This document shows positions 1-7,146 of a stretch of DNA of 23,056 nucleotides, in pieces (the stretch's first letter is position 1; each line of letters starts with the position of its first letter). The DNA comes from CAYZIC01 sp964478335 (GTDB lineage Bacteria; Verrucomicrobiota; Kiritimatiellia; RFP12; DVOR01). A program made the position numbers and the translations under genes. The stretch lies in the NCBI GenBank assembly GCA_964478335.1, contig CAYZIC010000033.1:1-23056 (forward strand). The letters are read 5' to 3'. The notes under the pieces are model-generated. The model saw only the letters and a list, made by a program, of their open reading frames with translations, was not told where the DNA came from and made no database searches.

Positions 1-527
1 ACGAACGCGACACCAGTAAGACCGATGGCATCTACGTCAAGAAGACCTCCTCCAATGGCGTTGTCATCACACCTCCAGAGGGTGGCACTGTCGATGCTGC
101 TGTCAAGAGCTACGTCGAGCATTTGCCTCTCGCAGATGGTACAACCCCAGAGACAATCAGCCTCAAGGAAGAGCAAGCAGACCTCCTCTACCTCTTCCAA
201 GCCGCAGAGATCCCTGCAGAACCAGCCAAGGTCGACTTCAAGGTCATCGGTTGTAAGCTCGCCAAGGTCGTCGCAGAAGATAAGTCCATCAGCTTCACCG
301 CGACCATCACGGCTAAGCCAATCGGTATGAAGGCCGGCACCACCCTCGAGGGTACTGCCTTTACCCTCCTGACTGGTGATACCGCTGATGCCGTGACCGA
401 GGTCACTGCAGGGGAGGTCTCCTATGACGCCACCACGGGCGTGGTCACCTTTACGGGTGTACCTCTGACGAGCTTGGGGGCGATTGTTAAGGTCCAGATC
501 AAAAAGACCGCCGCCACGCAGCAATAA
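1..527 (+). CDS. C-terminal part of an unrecognised, probably extracytoplasmic beta-rich protein (5' end outside window)
   Basis: The reading frame with codons starting at position 3 is open from the left edge to a TAA at 525-527, so this is the last 174 or so residues of a longer gene. A TTG at 123 could be called as a start, but the frame is open upstream with the same codon style (GTC, CTC, AAG), so a start there is unlikely. The residues are rich in Thr, Val, Ala and Gly in alternating hydrophobic patterns typical of beta-sandwich repeats, for example the stretch with EGTAFTLLTGDTADA followed by VSYDATTGVVTFTGVPL. The protein ends in a short basic tail (KKTAATQQ). I see no catalytic motif and no membrane segment in this part. 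A secreted or surface protein is an inference from composition only; the family is unknown to me. It is followed by an inverted repeat and a strong terminator, so it is the last gene of its transcript. Confidence 0.6.
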   Translation, partial: ERDTSKTDGIYVKKTSSNGVVITPPEGGTVDAAVKSYVEHLPLADGTTPETISLKEEQADLLYLFQAAEIPAEPAKVDFKVIGCKLAKVVAEDKSISFTATITAKPIGMKAGTTLEGTAFTLLTGDTADAVTEVTAGEVSYDATTGVVTFTGVPLTSLGAIVKVQIKKTAATQQ

Positions 528-548
528 AAGGCGAACGGCGGTGTCGCC

Positions 549-602
549 GATGATCAGCGCAACTTGTCTTATGTCAATAATGCCATCGTTGCGCTGACCA
601 TC
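549..602 (+). repeat. Imperfect inverted repeat just downstream of the first gene
   Basis: Arms 549-563 and 588-602 pair at 14 of 15 positions with a 24-nt loop; the only mismatch is A553 against C598. It starts 21 nt after the stop codon and lies before the terminator at 659. There is no T-run after it, so it is not a terminator itself. It could stabilise the mRNA 3' end or be a protein-binding site. No function can be read from the sequence. Confidence 0.6.
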
Positions 603-658
603 TAGCTCCTAGCCGTTCATCCCTTTCTTCCCGCGTGGACCCACGCAGCGGTCCCAAC

Positions 659-698
659 AAAAGAAAAAGCCTCGCTTAATCGCGGGGCTTTTTCTTTT
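659..698 (+). terminator. Strong intrinsic terminator after the first gene
   Basis: Arms 659-675 and 682-698 form a 17-bp stem (one G-U pair) around a 6-nt loop. The GC-rich top (GCCTCGC against GCGGGGC) is followed by a T-rich arm CTTTTTCTTTT. The A-rich left arm makes it potentially bidirectional. Confidence 0.85.
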
Positions 699-702
699 GG
701 GC

Positions 703-840
703 TCGCTGCGCTCCGCTTGATGGTCGCTGCGCTCCGCTTGACTGTCGCTGCGCTCCGCTTGATGGTCGCTGCGCTCCGCTTGACTGTCGCTGCGCTCCGC
801 TTGACTGTCGCTGCGCTCCGCTTGACTGTCGCTACGCTCC
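703..840. repeat. 21-bp tandem repeat array (six full copies plus a degenerate partial copy)
   Basis: Copies begin at 703, 724, 745, 766, 787, 808 and 829, exactly 21 bp apart. The core is TCGCTGCGCTCCGCTTGA, followed by a variable TGG or CTG. The last copy has one base change (TCGCTACGCTCC) and is cut short. The array starts 5 bp after the terminator at 659-698. The same unit appears in shorter form at 7115-7146, again right after a terminator. Although 21 is a multiple of 3, I see no gene signals. Confidence 0.9.
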
Positions 841-860
841 TGCTAGCTTAGGGTCTGTCT

Positions 861-905
861 GGGCGAGGGTCGCCTCCCACCCTAAAACCCCGAGCCAGAC
901 GTGCC
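861..905. repeat. Dispersed repeat module A, copy 1
   Basis: This segment matches 18418-18463 closely. Both begin GGGCGAGGGTCGCCTCCCA, continue through a short A/T-containing linker, and share AGCCAGACGTG, with weaker similarity (GTCCGGC) continuing to about 915 and 18470. The two copies are 17.5 kb apart and both are in gene-free regions. The first part (GGGCGAGGGTCGCC) could form a small stem. Confidence 0.8.
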
Positions 906-1028
906 CGTCCGGCTACCGAACAAGTATGCACGCTCACCTCACACGCCGCAGGCGCCCCTCTCTTAAGCTACCCGTGGCCGCAGGCCTCCTCTCTCTCTGG
1001 CTGCAACGGCTCTGTGTAGCAAGCGATG

Positions 1029-1087
1029 ACACGGCTGCGCCGTGTGCGGGAACCGCCTACGGCGGTGCGGGAACAGGCTACGCCTGT
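1029..1087. repeat. Three consecutive short hairpins, the last two on a 21-bp period
   Basis: Hairpin 1 is ACACGGC-TGC-GCCGTGT (1029-1045). Hairpin 2 is ACCGCC-TAC-GGCGGT (1052-1066). Hairpin 3 is ACAGGC-TAC-GCCTGT (1073-1087). Each has a 3-nt loop and they are separated by an identical GCGGGA spacer; hairpin plus spacer is 21 bp. The arms differ between units but stay complementary, so pairing rather than primary sequence seems to be kept. Confidence 0.8.
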
Positions 1088-1105
1088 GCGAGGACGCCTC
1101 GCTCC

Positions 1106-1141
1106 GCTGACTGCGGTCGCAGACCGCTCTTCCTCGAACTC
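1106..1141. repeat. Dispersed repeat module B, copy 1
   Basis: This 36-bp segment matches 7284-7319 at 33 of 36 positions; it begins GCTGACTGCGGTCG and ends CTCTTCCTCGAACTC. Both copies lie upstream of a promoter (rpoD and argJ). A related partial copy is at 1318-1352. Confidence 0.8.
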
Positions 1142-1210
1142 TAGACTCGAACTCGGAAGTGAAACGAGTAAGCAAGCTCGAAGAGCGCAGTGGCGAGATT
1201 GAGGCTTAGA

Positions 1211-1227
1211 CAAGTACGCAGTACTTG
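1211..1227. repeat. Perfect 7-bp hairpin with 3-nt loop
   Basis: CAAGTAC-GCA-GTACTTG is fully complementary. It has the same design (short arms, trinucleotide loop) as the hairpins at 1029-1087 but different arms. No T-run follows. Confidence 0.6.
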
Positions 1228-1261
1228 AGCGACCGAGCCGTAGGCGACCGAGCGGTCAACT

Positions 1262-1278
1262 AGGAGGCGTAGCCTCCT
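1262..1278. repeat. Short palindromic hairpin, module C copy 1
   Basis: AGGAGGC-GTA-GCCTCCT is a perfect 7-bp stem. The same arms with loop GCA occur at 7236-7252. The arms resemble an SD sequence and its complement, but no start codon is placed to use them. Confidence 0.75.
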
Positions 1279-1317
1279 CCCACTGTCCACTGTTCACTGC
1301 GAGGCCTCGCCTCGCTC

Positions 1318-1352
1318 CGCTCTTCCTGGAACTGGCACTCGAAACTGAAACT
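1318..1352. repeat. Dispersed repeat module B, partial copy
   Basis: It begins CGCTCTTCCTGGAACT and continues with GAAACT-type repeats. It resembles the 3' half of module B at 7303 onward, where the same order of short GAACT/GAAACT motifs is seen. Confidence 0.6.
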
Positions 1353-1384
1353 AAAAAGTGGGCGAGCTTGTTCGCTCACTTTTT
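1353..1384. terminator. Bidirectional terminator-like hairpin just upstream of the rpoD promoter
   Basis: Arms 1353-1365 and 1372-1384 form a 13-bp stem with one G-U pair and a 6-nt loop, with AAAAA at the base and TTTTT at the end. It sits 23 bp upstream of the rpoD -35 box. No gene ends directly before it, so it may insulate the rpoD promoter from read-through or end a short unannotated transcript. Confidence 0.6.
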
Positions 1385-1407
1385 CCCTCGCTTTGCTTAC
1401 TCTGCTA

Positions 1408-1436
1408 TTGACTTTTGCAAGGAGTTGTGCTAAATT
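1408..1436 (+). promoter_or_regulatory. Predicted sigma70-type promoter of rpoD
   Basis: TTGACT (1408-1413) and TAAATT (1431-1436) are spaced by 17 bp. This leaves a 5' untranslated leader of roughly 70 nt before the ATG at 1514. Confidence 0.65.
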
Positions 1437-1513
1437 ATGGCTTGCTTTTCTAATAGGTGAGGTGTATCCTCGTCTAAAAAGCATCTATTTATTACTCAAA
1501 GGAGCGCATCTAT

Positions 1514-3985
1514 ATGGCCGAAAAAAAGAAATCTGTAGCCGCTAAATCTACCGTTAAGTCTGTCTCGAAATCAGCGAAGACTGAGAATCCTGACGCGCTT
1601 AAAAAGCCTACTGCTAAGGCTACTAAGGTCGCTCCTGCTACAAAGGCTGCTACTAAAAAGGCTCCTGCTAAGGCTGAGAAGCCTGCGGCTAAGAAACCTG
1701 CTGCTAAGGCTGAGAAGCTTGCGGTTAAGAAACCCGCGGCTAAGATCGAGAAGCCTGCTGCTAAGAAACCTGCGGCTAAGAAGGTTGCGCCTGCTAAGGT
1801 CGCTGAGCCAGTGGTCGAGGTGACTCCTGTCGAGGTGGCTCCTGTTAAGGTGAAGAAGCCTGTTAGAAAGTCTAAGAAGGCTGCTCTTGAGGAGGCTGTG
1901 CTCGAGAAGAAGGTCGCAATGATGCCTAGTAAGATGGCTCACAAGATTACAATGGCGACGGCGAATGTCTTGGATGATGATGAGGAGGATGCTTTTGACA
2001 ATGTCGATGTGGACTCGATCTCTGAGGATGATTTGGCTAATCTCTCGACGAAGGTTTTGACGAGTGAGTCTGTCGGTGGTACGATGTATGACCGCAATTT
2101 GCATGGTGAGATCTCGTCAATGGATATCCCCTCTGAGGAGGAGGAGGCGGATCGATTTGCTGCTACTCATGATGCTGAGGATGATGATGATCTGGAGATG
2201 AAGCCGATCAATACTGCTGGGCTCGATGATGATTCGGTCTTTGTCGGGGCACCGCACCATGAGGGCGGGGTCGATCGTGAGGAATGCCGTCGCCGTCTCA
2301 AGGAATTGGCCCGTATCGCGGAGGCTCAGGGGGGATTTTTGACCTTTGAGTCGGTCAATGAATTGCTCCCGGAGAGTGTCATTAAGGATACTGATATCGA
2401 GATCTATCTCACGCTCTTGCGTAAGATGAATGTCGAGCTGATCGAGGCTGCTGATGAGGAACGCTACAAGACGGAGCATAACTCTGATGAACCGCGTGGC
2501 AAGGGGGATCGGTTGGACTTTTATGACGATCCGATCCGTATGTACTTGCATCAAATGGGCCAGGTGCCGCTCTTGACGCGTGAGCAGGAGGGCTCGATCT
2601 GTCAGCGTATCGAGAGTGCGGAGATCCGTGTGCGGGCGCTCTTTAATTTGATGGCTTTTGCCCCTAAAATGTATCTCGATGTCTTGGATCGATTGGATAA
2701 TGGGTCGGAACGTTTCGACCGGGTGGTGACCGATCGCTATGGCGATAGCCGTGATACCTATGTGGAGGAGGTCAAGGCTTTTAAGCCGGGACTCCAGACT
2801 CTGGCTACCGAGATGGAGGCGGCTTATGCTGCGCTGGGTAAGGTCAATGCTAAAATCCAGGATGTCAAGGATGGCGCTGCGCCTAAACGTGGCCGCGCTA
2901 AGGCTAAAAAGAATGAGGTCGTAATCCCAACTAATCTGATCAATGCTCAACAAAAGGCGCAAGCGCATATCAATGATCTCTCGGTTAAGCTGGTCGAGCT
3001 CTATGATAAGCTACAATTTAAACAAAAGATGTTGGAGGCGCTCTGCACGGAGGCGGATGATACCAAGTTTAAGCCCTATCGAACGCTAATCAATGAGCAC
3101 AAGCGCGTGCTCAAGCAGGGTGGCCAATCTAAAAAACGCCAAGACCAATTGGCTAACTTGACCAAGCGTATGGCCAACTTGGAGCAGACTTTTGGTATGC
3201 GCGCGGCGGACTTTATGGGCCTCTTTGAGGAGCTACGTAAGGAGCTTAAGAGCGGGTCGGCTGCGCGTACGGAAATGGTCGCAGCGAACTTGCGATTGGT
3301 CATCTCAATCGTCAAAAAGTACATGAACCGCGGGCTGTCTTTCCTCGATCTGATCCAAGAGGGTAACACGGGCTTGATGAAGGCTGTGGAAAAGTTTGAG
3401 TATCGTCGTGGTTATAAATTCTCTACCTACGCAACGTGGTGGATCCGCCAGGCGGCGACGCGTGCAATCGCGGACCAGGCGCGGACCATTCGTATCCCGG
3501 TGCATATGATCGAGACCATCAATCGACTCTTGCGTATCCAAAAGAAGCTCGTCCAGGAGCTCGGCCGTGAGCCGACTCCGGAGGAGGCTGCTGAGGAGAT
3601 GGGCATCGCGGTCGAGCGTGTCCGCGCGGTCTATCGTATGGCACAACAACCGATTTCTCTCCAAAGCCCGGTGGGCGATGGCGATGATGCCTATTTCGGG
3701 GACTTCCTCCCGGATTCGTCCGCTGAAAGCCCTCTCGAAAAAACCGCTCAAAGTATGCTTAAGGATCGTATCCAGGGCATCTTGGGCACGCTGACTGACC
3801 GCGAAAAGCAGGTCTTGGATTACCGTTTCGGGTTGACCGATGGCTACTCAAGAACGCTCGAAGAGGTCGGGAAGCTCTTTCATGTGACGCGTGAACGTAT
3901 CCGCCAGATCGAAGCCAAGGCGCTGCGTAAACTCCGTCACCCCACTCGTATGCGGGGCCTCTCTGGCTTTATTGATACCAAATAA
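1514..3985 (+). CDS. rpoD: RNA polymerase primary sigma factor (sigma70/RpoD) with Lys/Ala/Pro-rich N-terminal tail
   Basis: This 823-residue protein directs core RNA polymerase to housekeeping promoters. The start is set by GGAG at 1501-1504, 9 nt before the ATG. Residues 1-130 are a low-complexity basic tail of KKPAAK-like repeats, followed by an acidic, Asp/Glu-rich segment to about 250. A region 1.1-like segment lies near 250-320, and region 1.2 begins near 336 (DDPIRMYLHQMGQVPLL). A long non-conserved stretch follows. Region 2 starts near 588 (NLRLVISIVKKYMNRGLSF), with the core-binding DLIQEGNTGLMKAVEKF and the DNA-melting TYATWWIRQA. Region 3 follows, and region 4 (about 744-816) has the helix-turn-helix and RERIRQIEAKALRKLR. 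Both -10 and -35 reading regions are intact, as expected for a primary sigma. At 823 residues it is longer than E. coli RpoD (613), mostly through the N-terminal additions. It has its own promoter. Confidence 0.97.
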   Translation: MAEKKKSVAAKSTVKSVSKSAKTENPDALKKPTAKATKVAPATKAATKKAPAKAEKPAAKKPAAKAEKLAVKKPAAKIEKPAAKKPAAKKVAPAKVAEPVVEVTPVEVAPVKVKKPVRKSKKAALEEAVLEKKVAMMPSKMAHKITMATANVLDDDEEDAFDNVDVDSISEDDLANLSTKVLTSESVGGTMYDRNLHGEISSMDIPSEEEEADRFAATHDAEDDDDLEMKPINTAGLDDDSVFVGAPHHEGGVDREECRRRLKELARIAEAQGGFLTFESVNELLPESVIKDTDIEIYLTLLRKMNVELIEAADEERYKTEHNSDEPRGKGDRLDFYDDPIRMYLHQMGQVPLLTREQEGSICQRIESAEIRVRALFNLMAFAPKMYLDVLDRLDNGSERFDRVVTDRYGDSRDTYVEEVKAFKPGLQTLATEMEAAYAALGKVNAKIQDVKDGAAPKRGRAKAKKNEVVIPTNLINAQQKAQAHINDLSVKLVELYDKLQFKQKMLEALCTEADDTKFKPYRTLINEHKRVLKQGGQSKKRQDQLANLTKRMANLEQTFGMRAADFMGLFEELRKELKSGSAARTEMVAANLRLVISIVKKYMNRGLSFLDLIQEGNTGLMKAVEKFEYRRGYKFSTYATWWIRQAATRAIADQARTIRIPVHMIETINRLLRIQKKLVQELGREPTPEEAAEEMGIAVERVRAVYRMAQQPISLQSPVGDGDDAYFGDFLPDSSAESPLEKTAQSMLKDRIQGILGTLTDREKQVLDYRFGLTDGYSRTLEEVGKLFHVTRERIRQIEAKALRKLRHPTRMRGLSGFIDTK

Positions 3986-4002
3986 TTGGTGCGATTGTGC
4001 GT

Positions 4003-4044
4003 GGCGGTCGCCCGACCGCCCCTCGCTACTGGTGGGGATTTTTT
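4003..4044 (+). terminator. Probable intrinsic terminator after rpoD
   Basis: GGCGGTCG and CGACCGCC (4003-4010 and 4013-4020) form a perfect stem with a 2-nt loop (more realistically 7 bp with 4 nt). A second weak stem, CCCC with GGGG (4019-4022, 4034-4037), leads into six T residues at 4039-4044. The T-run is not directly after the strong stem, so efficiency is uncertain. Confidence 0.5.
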
Positions 4045-4118
4045 GTCCTAGTTGGCTTCTGCTCACCCAAGAGGGATATCCCCCTCGATTACCTATAAAT
4101 AAGAAAGATACCTAATTA

Positions 4119-4496
4119 ATGAACCTATCTACCTTGATCCAAAACCCTATCGCAATCGGTATTGCCCTCGCTGTCATCGCTGTCATTGCAATCGTTGTAC
4201 TCTTCCTCAAGAAGCTCCCTGCTGCATCTGGCGATGCTGAAGAGATCGAGATCTATGTCGGCAACTTGAGCTATGATATGACCAATGAACAGCTCCGCAA
4301 GGAATTCGCTCGCTATGGTAAGGTCAAGTCTGCTCGTGTCATTGAGAACCGCTTTAACCACAAGTCCAAGGGCTTTGGCTTTGTCATCATGATCTATCGT
4401 AATGAAGCCGAAGCTGCCGTCAAGGCCCTCCACGACAAGTCTGTCATGGGTCGTAAATTGCGCGTCAATGAAGCTAAGAATAAGTCTCGCGACTAA
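4119..4496 (+). CDS. Membrane-anchored RRM-type RNA-binding protein
   Basis: This 125-residue protein has two parts. Residues 10-31 form one hydrophobic segment (IAIGIALAVIAVIAIVVLFL) ending in Lys-Lys, which by the positive-inside rule leaves the C-terminus in the cytoplasm. From about residue 45 it is a single RNA recognition motif: RNP2 is IYVGNL and RNP1 is KGFGFVIM, the classic beta3/beta1 sequences, and the domain ends at about 119 with LRVNEA followed by a basic tail. Soluble single-RRM proteins of this size occur in cyanobacteria and other bacteria; the membrane anchor is the unusual part. The start has only a weak purine-rich site (AAGAAAG). A TATAAA at 4094-4099 could be a -10 box, but I see no convincing -35. 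It lies 55 bp before the glycogen phosphorylase start on the same strand, with no terminator between. The RNA target is unknown. Confidence 0.8.
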   Translation: MNLSTLIQNPIAIGIALAVIAVIAIVVLFLKKLPAASGDAEEIEIYVGNLSYDMTNEQLRKEFARYGKVKSARVIENRFNHKSKGFGFVIMIYRNEAEAAVKALHDKSVMGRKLRVNEAKNKSRD

Positions 4497-4551
4497 TTCC
4501 TTATCGCCCCTCACTACATTCATCCAATAACCTCGCATAAAAGGATTGATT

Positions 4552-7038
4552 ATGGCTACTCCTACTGTGAAAAAGGCAACCAAAAAGGTTGCAGATCCCC
4601 GTGCCGATTTGACCGCTGAAGGCCTCGTCAGAGACTTCTTGTGGAATATGCGCTTTAATATCGTCAAGTCTGACACGCGCTCAACTGATCGTGACCGCTA
4701 CAATGCGCTCGCTTTGGCTGTCAGAGATCGTATCGTCGACCGCTGGATGGCGACGCAGGACTCTTACCGCACGGCTAAGGTCAAGCGGGTCTACTATTTA
4801 TCGCTCGAATTCCTCATCGGCCGTCTCTTGGGTAACAATGTGATTAACTTGCAGCTCGAGGAGCAATGCCGAGAAGCTATGGCTGAAATGGGCCTCGACT
4901 GGAATCGCCTCCGTGACTATGAGTCTGATGCGGGCCTCGGTAATGGCGGCCTTGGCCGTTTGGCGGCCTGTTTCTTGGATTCGCTCGCGACCCTCAATCT
5001 CCCAGCTATGGGCTATGGTATTCGCTACAACTATGGTATCTTTAATCAGCGTATCGTCAATGGCGAGCAATTCGAAGAACCCGACGCTTGGTTGAAGTAT
5101 GGCTACCCTTGGGAAATCCAGCGCCCTGAATATGCCAACCCGATCTCCTTTGGTGGTCATGTCGAGCACTACACGGGCAAGTCTGGCCAAGATGAATGGG
5201 TCTGGATCCCTGATCACCAGGTCATGGCTGTCCCCTATGATTTGCCTATCGTCGGCTACAAGGGCACCACCGTCGGCACGCTCCGCCTCTGGTCGGCTCA
5301 GGCGATGAATGCCTTTAACCTCGCGGACTTTAACAAGGGTGACTATGTCGAGGCTGTCCAGACTCAGGTCCATGCAGAAAACCTCACCAAGGTCCTGTAC
5401 CCCAATGACTCCACCATGGCGGGTAAGGAATTGCGCCTCCGTCAGCAATACTTCTTTGTCGCGGGATCGGTCTATGATATCTTCCGCCGTTTCAAGGAAG
5501 AGGGCCACGCATTTGAGCACCTCCCTCGTCACGTCTTTATCCAGCTCAACGATACTCACCCCACGCTCGTCATCCCGGAATTGATGCGTGTCTTGGTCGA
5601 TATCGAGGGTATGAATTGGGATGAAGCTTGGAAGCTGACCCGCGCTTGCACTGGCTACACCAACCACACTGTCTTGCCTGAAGCCCTCGAACGCTGGCCC
5701 ATCCAAATGCTCGAGCGCATCTTGCCTCGTCATATGCAGATCATTTACGAGATCAACTCGCGCTTCCTCTCGCACATCTCCAAGCTTTTCCCTGGCGACA
5801 ATGCTCGCCTCTCTCGCATGAGCTTGATCGATGAGAGCGGTGAACGCTACGTGCGTATGGCTAACCTCTGTTTGGTCGGTACCTCTGCTGTCAATGGCGT
5901 GGCTGCTCTCCACTCACAAATCCTCACTGATACCATCTTTAAGGATTTCTATGAGATCATGCCGGAGCACTTTAGCAACAAGACCAATGGTATCACCCAG
6001 CGTCGTTGGCTCCTCAAGGCTAACCCCAAACTCGCGGCTTTGATCACCTCTAAGATCGGCGACAATTGGATCACCAAGCTCAACGAGCTCAAGAAGCTCG
6101 AAGCTTTTTGCGATGACAAGGATTTCCTCCAAGCTTTCGCAGATATCAAGCACGAAAACAAGGTCAACCTCGCGAATGTGATCTTTAATACCCTCGGGAT
6201 TCAGGTCGCGCCGGATGCCCTCTTTGACGTCCAGGTTAAGCGGTTGCATGAATACAAGCGTCAGCTCTTGCTCGTGCTCTATATCATCATCCTCTTTAAC
6301 CGCATCCTCGAAAACCCCGAGAAGGAAGTCCAACCGCGTGTCTTCATCTTTGGCGCGAAGGCTGCTCCTGGCTACCAGGTCGCTAAGCTGATCATCCGAT
6401 TGATCCACGGTGTGGCTGATGTCGTCAACAATCACCCGCTCGTTAAGGGCCGTATTGCTGTCGTCTTTATGCCGGACTATCGTGTCTCGCTCGCTGAAAA
6501 GATCATCCCGGCTGCCGATGTCTCCGAACAGATCTCGCTCGCTGGTACTGAGGCCTCTGGTACGGGCAACATGAAGCTCATGCTCAATGGTGCGCTCACC
6601 GTCGGTACCATGGATGGCGCAAATGTCGAGATCCACGAGGAGGTCGGTGAGGACAATATCTTTATCTTTGGTATGAAGACCGAAGAGGTCGATGTCAACC
6701 GTGCAACCTACAATTCCAGAGAAGAGGCCAACCTTAACCCTGAGATTAAGCAAGCACTCGAAATGATCCGCCGCAATGTCTTTAGCTTGATGACGCCGGG
6801 GATCTTTGACCCGATCTTGCGTAACTTGCTTGACTTTAATGACTACTATATGCTCATTAAGGACTTGCCCTCGTATATGGCAACTCAAGATGCTGTCGCG
6901 GCTAAGTACCAAGACCGTGAGGCTTGGCTCAAGTCGTCCTTGCTCAACGTGGCTCGCGCTGGTAAGTTCTCCTCGGACCGTACCATCCAAGAGTACGCTG
7001 ACGAGATCTGGCACTTGCCTGCCTACACGGTGCGCTAA
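4552..7038 (+). CDS. glgP: Glycogen/starch/maltodextrin phosphorylase
   Basis: This 828-residue enzyme releases glucose-1-phosphate from alpha-1,4-glucans using phosphate and pyridoxal phosphate. The ATG at 4552 is preferred over the in-frame TTG at 4546 because AAAAGGA (4539-4545) is 6 nt upstream. Family motifs are intact: EFLIGRLLGNN near the N-terminus, GNGGLGRLAACFLDS with the following MGYGIRYNYGIF, the HPT substrate-site region, and the cofactor site EASGTGNMK, where Lys675 should carry PLP, followed by LNGALTVGTMDGANVEI. The length matches the family (about 800-830). The first 20 residues are a short basic extension (VKKATKKV). It follows the RRM protein gene and is closed by a strong terminator. 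Phosphorylases for glycogen and maltodextrin are not separable from sequence reading alone, so the gene symbol refers to the family. Confidence 0.95.
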   Translation: MATPTVKKATKKVADPRADLTAEGLVRDFLWNMRFNIVKSDTRSTDRDRYNALALAVRDRIVDRWMATQDSYRTAKVKRVYYLSLEFLIGRLLGNNVINLQLEEQCREAMAEMGLDWNRLRDYESDAGLGNGGLGRLAACFLDSLATLNLPAMGYGIRYNYGIFNQRIVNGEQFEEPDAWLKYGYPWEIQRPEYANPISFGGHVEHYTGKSGQDEWVWIPDHQVMAVPYDLPIVGYKGTTVGTLRLWSAQAMNAFNLADFNKGDYVEAVQTQVHAENLTKVLYPNDSTMAGKELRLRQQYFFVAGSVYDIFRRFKEEGHAFEHLPRHVFIQLNDTHPTLVIPELMRVLVDIEGMNWDEAWKLTRACTGYTNHTVLPEALERWPIQMLERILPRHMQIIYEINSRFLSHISKLFPGDNARLSRMSLIDESGERYVRMANLCLVGTSAVNGVAALHSQILTDTIFKDFYEIMPEHFSNKTNGITQRRWLLKANPKLAALITSKIGDNWITKLNELKKLEAFCDDKDFLQAFADIKHENKVNLANVIFNTLGIQVAPDALFDVQVKRLHEYKRQLLLVLYIIILFNRILENPEKEVQPRVFIFGAKAAPGYQVAKLIIRLIHGVADVVNNHPLVKGRIAVVFMPDYRVSLAEKIIPAADVSEQISLAGTEASGTGNMKLMLNGALTVGTMDGANVEIHEEVGEDNIFIFGMKTEEVDVNRATYNSREEANLNPEIKQALEMIRRNVFSLMTPGIFDPILRNLLDFNDYYMLIKDLPSYMATQDAVAAKYQDREAWLKSSLLNVARAGKFSSDRTIQEYADEIWHLPAYTVR

Positions 7039-7043
7039 GCCCC

Positions 7044-7082
7044 GCACAAAAAAGCCGCTCGCAAGAGCGGCTTTTTTTGTGC
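7044..7082 (+). terminator. Strong intrinsic terminator after glycogen phosphorylase
   Basis: GCACAAAAAAGCCGCTC (7044-7060) pairs with GAGCGGCTTTTTTTGTGC (7065-7082) around loop GCAA, with one bulged base. The stem core AGCCGCTC/GAGCGGCT is the same as in the terminator after argG. Confidence 0.9.
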
Positions 7083-7114
7083 AGGGTACGGCTCGCTGCA
7101 CTCGCCGTGCGGGC

Positions 7115-7146
7115 GGCTGCGCTCCGCTTGATGGTCGCTGCGCTCC
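7115..7146. repeat. Partial copy of the 21-bp tandem repeat
   Basis: One unit GCTGCGCTCCGCTTGA followed by TGG and a second unit start TCGCTGCGCTCC reproduce the array at 703-840 with the same 21-bp phase. Related degenerate sequence (GCTCGCTGCACTCGCC) precedes it from 7091. As at 703, it begins shortly after a terminator. Confidence 0.8.

Larger units (their letters stand above)
528..1513. other. Gene-free intergenic region packed with short repeats and hairpins
   Basis: I find no credible gene in this 986-bp stretch; open frames of about 70-80 codons here lie inside repeats, lack a ribosome-binding site and have odd composition. It holds, in order, an inverted repeat (549-602), a terminator (659-698), a 21-bp tandem array (703-840), a module also found near 18.42 kb (861-905), three small hairpins with 21-bp periodicity (1029-1087), a module shared with the argJ upstream gap (1106-1141), a hairpin (1211-1227), a short palindrome also found at 7236 (1262-1278), a terminator-like hairpin (1353-1384) and the rpoD promoter. 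Confidence 0.8.

Noticed and set aside
703..840. CRISPR array
   Set aside because: The repeat unit is 21 bp with no unique spacers between units, and no cas-like gene is present.
926..1144. A 72-codon open frame in the gap before rpoD
   Set aside because: It lies across repeat modules and hairpins, has no SD, and its composition follows the repeats; opposite-strand frames of similar size overlap it.
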